Notes under the pieces: model-generated
Database searches by the model: none
What the model was told of the DNA's origin: nothing
What the model saw: the letters and a program-made list of their open reading frames with translations, nothing else
Translations under genes and position numbers: made by a program
From: an uncultured Oscillibacter sp.
GTDB lineage: Bacteria > Bacillota > Clostridia > Oscillospirales > Oscillospiraceae
Reading direction: 5' to 3'
DNA length: 64,000 nucleotides
Assembly (NCBI GenBank): GCA_900544615.1
Contig: UQVS01000002.1
Span: 1-64,000 of the forward strand
In this document: positions 57,449-64,000 of the stretch, in pieces
Position numbering within the stretch: the first letter of the stretch is position 1
Layout: each line of letters opens with the position of its first letter

Positions 57449-60400
57449 CTAGCCCAACTCCACCGCCCAACGCTGCATCTCCGCCTCAAAGAAGGGGGTG
57501 CCGGGGCCGCCGTCGTTGATCATCTGTTCTTTCAGGAAAGTGTACTGGCCGTCCTTTTCCGCAAAGAGCAGATAGTGGCAGTAGGGGTAGTCCGGCATAC
57601 ACCAGCCGTCCTCGTCCACATAGGCCCCGCCTGCCAGCACGATGGCGGCGGGCTTTCCGGCGTGGTACTCATAGTTCATGTTGTAGGCCACGAGGGTTCC
57701 GCCGGAATAGGTCTGCGACCAGTCCTCCGCCAGATACTCCACCCGCCAGTCGTCAAACTCCGCGCCTGCGTTGTACCCCTCGGTGCGGGCGCTCTGGTAG
57801 GCCTCCAGCACCGTGGCCTTGGCGGCGGCCACCACCGCCTCCGGCACATCAGGCGTGCCCACCACATGATCGGTGGCTTCCGCCGCGTCCGGTTTGTAGA
57901 CCAGCAGCTCCCCGTCCCGGTAATAGACGTACCGGACAGCGGTGGCGCTGGGATCACGGTGCTCCGCGTCAGCCCACTCCGGCATGTCCGCGGAGACGGA
58001 AACCGTCATGCGGCGGTAGGAGACATCCCACTGGGCACTCTCCCAGTACCGCAGCTCCGTCCAGGCATCCTGCAAAAGCGATTTGACGTCCGCTTCATAG
58101 AACCGGCTGTCCCGCTGGAAGAAGATCTGTCCAGAAGCGCCAGAGGCGGCGCAGAGCTCGTTGATGCCGTCCCCGTCCAGATCCATAATCGTGGTATCCC
58201 CCTTGGCATGGGCCAGCAGACAGGGGACGCCGTCTCCATCCAGATAGTAGTAATCCGTCACTTCGCCGATCTGGCCGCCCCGTCCCGGCCCGCCGGTGAG
58301 GTAGTCCCCGTAGGTGACGGTGAAGCCGCTGTACCCCATCAGGTCTTCAAAGAAGAACAGATCGGTTCTCTCCGCGTCGTTGCTGACGTACACGTTGTTG
58401 GGGAAGGTGAAGAACACATCCGCTTCCCATTCCGACATACCGTCCCGTCCGACGGCTTCCGACTGCATCACCGCCGCGTAGACATTGCCGTCGGTGGAGC
58501 GGTAAATCTGGATGGAGTATTCCCCGCCATCGGCGCCGTCAATGATGAATCCGGCCCCCCGCTGGTCACAGTCCATGGAGTGGCGGGTCAGGGTCGTTTT
58601 CTGCGGTTCGTAGGGCGTCAAGTCGTCCAGTGGGATCGTCATCCACGGATCTTCCTCCGGGTAGGCAAAGGCGGAGGGCACGTCGCCGTCCAGCAGCAGG
58701 TGGGACACGAACCAGTATTGCCCGTCTCCCCGGTCCAGCAGGGTAACGCACTCGTTAGTCTCGCTGCCGTAGTAGAAATCCCGCCAGTAGAGCCTGATAT
58801 AGCTGCCCTCCCGCTCGCCACTGGTAAAGGTGACGGAGCGGTAGTTGGTGTCGCCCTTGGTCAGATAGTAGGCGTCATAGTCCGGCAGGTAGTCAAACGC
58901 GTCCAGATCCACCTTGTTGGTCTGCGCCAGCGTCAGGCCGGTGTTTTCCAGCAGAAAGGCGTCCATAGCCGCCGTGGTCAACTTATAAGTAGGACAGATC
59001 TGACTGCCGTCCGCCGCCAGCACGCCCAGCTGCTCCAATTCTGCCTGGCTGGGGGCTTCCCATGTACCGATGCCGTTGTAGAACAGGTCGAACAGGTTGA
59101 GGTTCTGGGGACTATCGTACAGGCAGGTGAGGAACTGGTTATGGTAGTTTGCGTTTGCCATGCCGTTTTCATCAGCTGTTTCGCTGTTGAAGAACTCCGT
59201 GTTGAAGAAGGCCAGTTCCTCGCCGGTCAGGGGACGGCTCTCCCCAAGCAGGCCATCTGGCCGATGGCAGAGCTGATTGGAGAGGATATGGAAGCCGCCG
59301 TCTTTCTGCGGCTCCACCGTGACCTTGGCCCAGACTTCCTCCCCGGAACCGGCGGTATCCGCGAGATGAACGCCGCACTGCTCCGGCTGATAGTAGAGGG
59401 TCACGGTATCGCCGCTCCGCTCCCCGGCATAGAAACAGACGTCACCGGGGGCGTTGGTGTCTCCGTGGAAGTGGTAATAGGCATCGTAATTTGCAAGATA
59501 GGAAAAGCTGCCCATATTCAGCGCGTCGGTTTCTGTCAGGGGCAGATCGACCCAGCGCACCAGAACGTGATCCGCCTGCTCTGCGGTGATCTTGATGAGA
59601 TCCACCTCCGGGTCGTAGCCGTCATAGCAGGTGTCCACCAGCTCTTGCCGTTCCGCGGCGGAAATCGGCTGTTCCGGTGAAACGCCGTTGTAAAACAGGT
59701 GATACATATCGATCTTCACGGGATCGTCATAGACGGAGGTCAAAAACTGGATGGGACGGAGGGCGCAGTCATTCCCGGCAGAGTCCTGCCAGCGGTCAGC
59801 GGTGTTGAACACCAGCGCGTACCCGGACAGTTCCTCGCCGGTCAGAGACCGCACAGAGGGCTTTGCCCCGGTGAAGGTGAGGGCGCATACCAGCGCGGCG
59901 GCGGTCACCACCGCCAGCAGAGCGATGCCCACGGTGCGGCGGTTTTCCGCGATGCGGGTGACACGATCCTTCAATTCCCGCTTTCCCGCTGTCATGGTGG
60001 TGGCGGAGAGCATGGGGCTTTCCGGCCGTCCGGCTACGGGGATCAGCCGCAGCAGCGTTTGGCCGTAAGGGATGCGTTCCGATTCTCCCAGCTGCCGCAG
60101 TGCGCCCTCGTCACAGGCCAGCTCACAGTCCCGGTGGGAGACGATGGCGGCGATCCACACCAGCGGATCGAACCAGTACACCGCCAGACACACGCACCGC
60201 AGCAGGCTCCACAGGGGGTCCAGATGGCGGGCGTGGGTGGTCTCGTGGATCAGAACATGCCGCAATGTCTCCGGGGATTCCACGGCGGCGGGGGTCAGGT
60301 AGACGGCAGGGTGAAACAGGCCGAACAGACAGGGGGAGGGCAGTTCCGCCGTCAGATACACCGGATAGGGGCAGTTTTCCACCGGATAGGGTCTCCGGCT

Positions 60401-60880
60401 CCGGCGGAGACGAAGCATGAAGCGGAGGTTCGCAAGCAGGAACCACGCCGCCATGACGTACATCCCGGCGTGCCAGACGGCTTTCAGAACGGGGGTCAGG
60501 GGGATCTGACTTTTATACTCGATGGAATGGGTGACATTTTCCCCGTCGGTAAACGTCACGGTGCTGTCCTCCGTGGCGGTGTCCACCCGGAAGGGCTGAT
60601 AGGGGGCGGGAGTCTGGAAGACGCCCGGCGGGGCGGAGACAATGGTCTCCCGGTAGGGGGTCACATACAGGGCCGGGGCGGTGATCCGGGCCGTCACCGG
60701 CTCCGCCGCTGTCAGGACGTTGTGCTCCATGGCGGGCAAACTGACCGGCACCAGCAGCCGCAGTGCCACCAGCCCCCACAGGGCGTACTGCACCCGGCGG
60801 GAGATGGTTTTTCGGAACAGCAGCCGCAAAAGCAGCAGGGTAAGGATCAGAACGGAAGAAGTCAACAGGATCTCTTTCAT
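57449..60880 (-). CDS. BlaR1/MecR1-like M56 metallopeptidase with large extracellular region
   Basis: A 1143-residue membrane sensor-protease. The N-terminal region has membrane helices (about 3-22, 33-48, 132-152) and a cytosolic M56 peptidase domain with HETTH (His212, Glu213, His216) after SPCLFGLFHPAVYL. A further helix near 315-335 (VGIALLAVVTAAALVCAL) leads to about 800 extracytoplasmic residues with two similar modules (VDTCYDGYDPEVDLIKITAE, and the later PDYDAYYLTKGDTNYRSVTF type). BlaR1 proteins sense beta-lactams and cleave a BlaI partner, but no penicillin-binding domain is visible here, so the signal is unknown. Its start overlaps the BlaI stop by four bases. Confidence 0.85.
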   Translation of the reverse strand: MKEILLTSSVLILTLLLLRLLFRKTISRRVQYALWGLVALRLLVPVSLPAMEHNVLTAAEPVTARITAPALYVTPYRETIVSAPPGVFQTPAPYQPFRVDTATEDSTVTFTDGENVTHSIEYKSQIPLTPVLKAVWHAGMYVMAAWFLLANLRFMLRLRRSRRPYPVENCPYPVYLTAELPSPCLFGLFHPAVYLTPAAVESPETLRHVLIHETTHARHLDPLWSLLRCVCLAVYWFDPLVWIAAIVSHRDCELACDEGALRQLGESERIPYGQTLLRLIPVAGRPESPMLSATTMTAGKRELKDRVTRIAENRRTVGIALLAVVTAAALVCALTFTGAKPSVRSLTGEELSGYALVFNTADRWQDSAGNDCALRPIQFLTSVYDDPVKIDMYHLFYNGVSPEQPISAAERQELVDTCYDGYDPEVDLIKITAEQADHVLVRWVDLPLTETDALNMGSFSYLANYDAYYHFHGDTNAPGDVCFYAGERSGDTVTLYYQPEQCGVHLADTAGSGEEVWAKVTVEPQKDGGFHILSNQLCHRPDGLLGESRPLTGEELAFFNTEFFNSETADENGMANANYHNQFLTCLYDSPQNLNLFDLFYNGIGTWEAPSQAELEQLGVLAADGSQICPTYKLTTAAMDAFLLENTGLTLAQTNKVDLDAFDYLPDYDAYYLTKGDTNYRSVTFTSGEREGSYIRLYWRDFYYGSETNECVTLLDRGDGQYWFVSHLLLDGDVPSAFAYPEEDPWMTIPLDDLTPYEPQKTTLTRHSMDCDQRGAGFIIDGADGGEYSIQIYRSTDGNVYAAVMQSEAVGRDGMSEWEADVFFTFPNNVYVSNDAERTDLFFFEDLMGYSGFTVTYGDYLTGGPGRGGQIGEVTDYYYLDGDGVPCLLAHAKGDTTIMDLDGDGINELCAASGASGQIFFQRDSRFYEADVKSLLQDAWTELRYWESAQWDVSYRRMTVSVSADMPEWADAEHRDPSATAVRYVYYRDGELLVYKPDAAEATDHVVGTPDVPEAVVAAAKATVLEAYQSARTEGYNAGAEFDDWRVEYLAEDWSQTYSGGTLVAYNMNYEYHAGKPAAIVLAGGAYVDEDGWCMPDYPYCHYLLFAEKDGQYTFLKEQMINDGGPGTPFFEAEMQRWAVELG

Positions 60881-61245
60881 AGTTTTCCACCCGCTTTCTC
60901 CAAAATAGCGGACAGCTCCGCGATGTCGTTTTCTGTCAGGGCGTTTTTTTCCACCATGGCGCTCATCAGCAGGCCCAGCCCGCCGATCTTATCCAAAAAG
61001 GTTTCGGTTTCTGATTCGATGGCGTCCTCCCGGTCCACGGCGGGGAAATACAGCTTGGCCCGGCGGCCTTCCTCGTGGCGGACAGCCCCCTTGGCCTCCA
61101 GCCTGGAGAGCATGGTGATGATGGTATTTTTCGACCAGCCGGTTTCCTCTTTCATGGCGGCGGTCAGCTCCGTGATGGTCATGGGGGCGGTCTGCCACAG
61201 GCGGTTCATCAGCTTCCATTCGCTGTTGGAGAGATCAATTTTCAT
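60877..61245 (-). CDS. BlaI/MecI/CopY-family repressor
   Basis: A 122-residue winged-helix repressor, dimeric in the family. DLSNSEWKLMNRLWQTAPMT and GWSKNTIITMLSRLEAKGAV give the DNA-recognition helix; RAKLYFPAVDREDA is the segment near the usual BlaR1 cleavage site; the C-terminus is helical. It represses its own operon until the M56 partner cleaves it. The ATG at 61245 has ACGAGGTGC upstream. It is in one operon with the M56 protein. Confidence 0.93.
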   Translation of the reverse strand: MKIDLSNSEWKLMNRLWQTAPMTITELTAAMKEETGWSKNTIITMLSRLEAKGAVRHEEGRRAKLYFPAVDREDAIESETETFLDKIGGLGLLMSAMVEKNALTENDIAELSAILEKAGGKL

Positions 61246-61264
61246 CGCGCACCTCGTTTAAGTA

Positions 61265-61319
61265 TACATTTGTCTACCTTTTACGCTTTCAGCGTAGCAA
61301 AAAGGTAGACAAATGTCAA
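61265..61319 (-). promoter_or_regulatory. blaI promoter with two BlaI-type operators
   Basis: On the minus strand, -35 TTGACA (61319-61314), 17-bp spacer, -10 TACGCT (61296-61291). Two sites of the form (G/T)ACA-NN-TGT(A/C) are present: GACAAATGTC at 61308-61317 overlapping the -35, and TACATTTGTC at 61265-61274 past the start point. Together they form a 16-bp inverted repeat. Confidence 0.8.
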
Positions 61320-61429
61320 CCTCAATTTGGTTACAAAACAGATACGGAAAAATCGGCGTTCCCGCCGTTGACCGAACGCCTGTTTTGCCGTAAAATAGAT
61401 GCGTATGAAAATCATCAGAGGAGAACGCC

Positions 61430-64000
61430 ATGACTGACTTTGAACAACGATATATTGCCGCCCGGAAAGCGGTCATCGCCCGTGACCTTGCCCGGCTGAA
61501 CCCCATGCAGCGGCAGGGAGCCATGACCACGGAAGGCCCGCTTCTGCTGCTGGCCGGCGCCGGCAGCGGCAAGACCACCGTGCTGATCCAGCGGGTCTAT
61601 AACCTGCTGACTTACGGCCGGGGCAGCGACTGCGACGAGGTGCCGGACTGGGCCACAGAGGCAGATCTGGACTTTCTGGAGCATTTTCCGGAGCGGCCGG
61701 ACGCCGACGAGGTCCGTCGGGTCCACCGGCTCTGCGCCGTGGATGTCCCCCGTCCATGGGAAATCATTGCCATCACCTTTACCAACAAGGCGGCCGGGGA
61801 GCTGAAGGACCGGCTGGCGGCCCGTCTTGGCCCTGCCGCCAACGACATCTGGGCCTCCACCTTCCACTCCGCCTGCGTCCGCATCCTGCGGCGGGACATT
61901 GACCGCATCGGTTTTGAAAAGGATTTCACCATTTACGATACCGACGACGCCAAGCGGGTCATCAAGGATATTCTGAAGGAGCAGAATCTGGACGAAAAGG
62001 CCTTCCCCATCCGCAGCGTTCTCTCCGCCATCAGCGCCTCCAAGGACCGCTATGAGGGGCCGGAGGTATTTCGCAAAAAGGCGGAGGCAACAAACGATTG
62101 GAAAAATACCCGCATTGCCAGGATCTACGCCGCCTATCAGCAAAAGCTCAGCACTGCCAATGCCCTGGACTTTGACGACATCATTTACCACACCGTCACG
62201 CTGCTGCAAACGGAGCCGGAGGTGCTGGACTACTACCAGAAAAAGTTCCGGTATGTGCTGGTGGACGAGTATCAGGACACCAACCACCTGCAATATCTCC
62301 TCACCGGCCTGCTGGCCGGGGGACACCGGAATCTCTGCGTGGTGGGTGACGATGACCAGTCCATCTACCGCTTCCGGGGAGCCAACATCGAGAATATCCT
62401 GAACTTTGAAAAGCAGTACAAGGACGCACGGGTCATTCGACTGGAGCAGAACTACCGTTCCACCCAGCACATTCTGGACGCCGCCAACGCCGTCATCAAG
62501 AACAACGAGGGCCGCAAGGGCAAGACCCTCTGGACGGACAACGGCAGCGGCGACGTGGTGACGGTAAAGACCAATTTTAACGAGGGAGACGAGGCAAACT
62601 TTGTGGCCGGGGACATCCTCATGGGGGTCAACCGGGGACGGAACTTCCGGGACACCGCCATTCTCTACCGCATGAACGCCCAGTCCAACGCACTGGAATA
62701 CGCCCTGAAGCGCAACGCCATTCCCTATAAAGTTGTGGGCGGCATGAAGTTCTTCGACCGGGCGGAGGTCAAGGATATGCTGGCCTACCTGTGCGTGCTG
62801 AATAACCCTATGGACGATCTGCGGCTTCGCCGGATCATCAACACCCCGGCCCGCGGAATCGGCGCCACCACCATGGACAAGGTGGCGGAGCTGGCGGCAG
62901 AGCAGGGGGCGTCTCTCTATGAGGTCATCCGCAATGCCGACCTGTTCCCCACCCTGAAAACCGCCGCCTCCAAGCTCATCAAATTTGCAGACCTCATCGA
63001 TAACCTGCGCCGGGCAGGCAGCACGCTGGCTCTACCGGAATTTTACGATGAAGTCCTGAACCAGACCGGCTACGTCCGGGCGCTGGAGGAGAAAAAGGAC
63101 ATGGAGAGCCGGGGCCGTATTGAAAACGTGCAGGAATTGAAGTCCAACATTCTGGGCTTTCTGGAGCAGGATCCGGAGGACGCCACCCTTTCCGGCTTCC
63201 TGAACGAGATCGCCCTGTATACCGATCTGGACAGTGTGGAAGCGGACGATAACTGCGTCACTATGATGACCATTCACTCCGCCAAAGGACTGGAATTCCC
63301 GGTGGTCTATGTGGTGGGCATGGAGGAGGGCATCTTCCCCGGCTCCTCCGCCATGTATGACGAGGAGGAGCTGGAGGAGGAGCGGCGGCTGTGCTATGTG
63401 GCCATGACCCGCGCCCGCGAAAAGCTGGTCATGACCAACGCCCGGCAGCGGATGCTCTACGGCCGCACCAGCGCCAACAAATCCAGCCGCTTTCTGGACG
63501 AGATCCCGGCGGAGGATATGCGCTGGGAGAGCAAGCCGGAACCGAAATTCGGCACCTATGACGAGGCGGGCTTCGGCGGCAGCCGCTGGGACGATGGCTT
63601 CGGCGGTTCCTCCTTCGGCGGCAGTTCCTACGGTGGCTTCGGCGGACAGCGTTCCGCCGGTCAGACCTCCTACGCCGCATCCGGCAGCAGCTATGGCGGT
63701 GCGAACCGTTCCGGCAGTGCAGGCCGTTCCGGCGGATATGTCAGCGGCGGCGTCCATACTTACAAAAACGCCAAACCGGCTGGCCAGCCCCTCCGCACCA
63801 GCAGCCGGGGCAGCACGCAGGCGTCTCCCGCCGTGGAGCTGATCCAACTCCATCAGGGAGATCAGGTGGAGCATACCGCTTTCGGCAAGGGAACGGTTCT
63901 CTCCGTAAAGCCCATGGGCGGCGACGCACTGGCAGAAGTTGCCTTTGACGGCGGCACAACCAAAAAGCTGATGCTGAAAGCAGCCGGAAAACACATGAAA
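61430..64000 (+). CDS. pcrA: PcrA/UvrD-type DNA helicase, C-terminus beyond window
   Basis: 857 residues are open to the window end; the stop is outside. This is an SF1A ATP-dependent 3'-5' helicase for repair and replication. The Q motif is LNPMQRQ, Walker A AGAGSGKTTV (42-51), motif Ia AITFTNKAAGELKDRL, motif II VDEYQDTN, motif III VVGDDDQSIYRFRGA, motif IV LEQNYRST, motif V TIHSAKGLEFP and motif VI YVAMTRARE. An acidic insert of about 45 residues (62-106) separates motifs I and Ia. A Gly/Ser/Arg-rich linker (about 705-790) leads to a Tudor-like C-terminal domain (VEHTAFGKGTVLSV). GAGGAGAACGCC precedes the ATG. Confidence 0.95.
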   Translation, partial: MTDFEQRYIAARKAVIARDLARLNPMQRQGAMTTEGPLLLLAGAGSGKTTVLIQRVYNLLTYGRGSDCDEVPDWATEADLDFLEHFPERPDADEVRRVHRLCAVDVPRPWEIIAITFTNKAAGELKDRLAARLGPAANDIWASTFHSACVRILRRDIDRIGFEKDFTIYDTDDAKRVIKDILKEQNLDEKAFPIRSVLSAISASKDRYEGPEVFRKKAEATNDWKNTRIARIYAAYQQKLSTANALDFDDIIYHTVTLLQTEPEVLDYYQKKFRYVLVDEYQDTNHLQYLLTGLLAGGHRNLCVVGDDDQSIYRFRGANIENILNFEKQYKDARVIRLEQNYRSTQHILDAANAVIKNNEGRKGKTLWTDNGSGDVVTVKTNFNEGDEANFVAGDILMGVNRGRNFRDTAILYRMNAQSNALEYALKRNAIPYKVVGGMKFFDRAEVKDMLAYLCVLNNPMDDLRLRRIINTPARGIGATTMDKVAELAAEQGASLYEVIRNADLFPTLKTAASKLIKFADLIDNLRRAGSTLALPEFYDEVLNQTGYVRALEEKKDMESRGRIENVQELKSNILGFLEQDPEDATLSGFLNEIALYTDLDSVEADDNCVTMMTIHSAKGLEFPVVYVVGMEEGIFPGSSAMYDEEELEEERRLCYVAMTRAREKLVMTNARQRMLYGRTSANKSSRFLDEIPAEDMRWESKPEPKFGTYDEAGFGGSRWDDGFGGSSFGGSSYGGFGGQRSAGQTSYAASGSSYGGANRSGSAGRSGGYVSGGVHTYKNAKPAGQPLRTSSRGSTQASPAVELIQLHQGDQVEHTAFGKGTVLSVKPMGGDALAEVAFDGGTTKKLMLKAAGKHMK

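Noticed and set aside
57449..57451. Pyrrolysine insertion at the in-frame TAG
   Set aside because: The protein is not a methylamine methyltransferase, no PYLIS-like element or pyl gene is seen, and other genes here end in TAG normally. Nonsense mutation or readthrough is simpler.
56339..59680. Plus-strand open frame of 1113 codons
   Set aside because: It lies antisense to the M56 protein and deacetylase region, has low-complexity content (Val/Gly/His/Gln rich) and no ribosome site. It is a high-GC shadow frame.

Overview
The window looks like a chromosomal segment of a gut-type, spore-lineage Clostridia bacterium, most likely Oscillospiraceae (Flavonifractor/Oscillibacter/Lawsonibacter-like). 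This is inferred from a Firmicutes WalRK operon, the mltG-U32 gene order, clostridial ICE genes and high-GC codon use in the core genes. No 16S rRNA or other decisive marker is present. Two DNA types alternate: GC-rich core genes and a visibly AT-richer accessory block (about 17.6-36 kb).

Layout. 1-1.7 kb: the edge of an integrative element (ArdA-type antirestriction protein and small ICE genes). 1.8-4.3 kb: tmRNA (ssrA) with its terminator, a pair of 126-bp repeats, an SDR, a cyclophilin and smpB, so both trans-translation partners lie within 2.5 kb. 4.4-14.5 kb: a Nudix hydrolase, then walR-walK-walH-walI, murA, the walJ-type MBL protein, rlmH and a phosphohexomutase. 14.7-17.5 kb: dCMP deaminase and a fused polysaccharide pyruvyl transferase/ferredoxin/F420-dehydrogenase-beta protein.

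Accessory block. 17.8-24 kb: a catabolic operon (transaldolase-like protein, sugar isomerase/epimerase, TRAP transporter DctPQM) divergent from a FadR-type GntR regulator, with IS1595-type inverted repeats, a MITE-like insertion and a transposase remnant. 24.1-27.6 kb: decayed genes (histidine phosphatase, SDR, MBL hydrolase, lipoate-protein ligase, glycyl radical enzyme). 28.0-35.2 kb: a complete 2-oxoacid dehydrogenase operon (E2, E3, fused E1 alpha-beta) convergent with a pfkB kinase-deoR operon. 35.6-39.1 kb: an IS21 helper remnant, hairpin-rich DNA, tnpW and a large serine recombinase.

Core again, 39.2-64 kb: PBP2-type transpeptidase and FHA-FtsW, a radical SAM protein, two COG0523 GTPases (one extremely His-rich), HAD phosphatase, alkyladenine glycosylase, DMT transporter, FAD-dependent dehydrogenase, U32 peptidase-MltG, a 38-residue Cys-rich membrane peptide, thymidylate kinase, TagA-type glycosyltransferase, polysaccharide deacetylase, a BlaI/BlaR1-like pair whose sensor is split by one in-frame amber codon, and a PcrA/UvrD helicase running off the right edge.

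The strongest leads are the amber-split M56 sensor, the frameshifted glycyl radical enzyme at a perfect 24-bp palindrome, the nested operator-like dyads in front of the 2-oxoacid dehydrogenase operon, and the TRAP/transaldolase cluster of unknown substrate.
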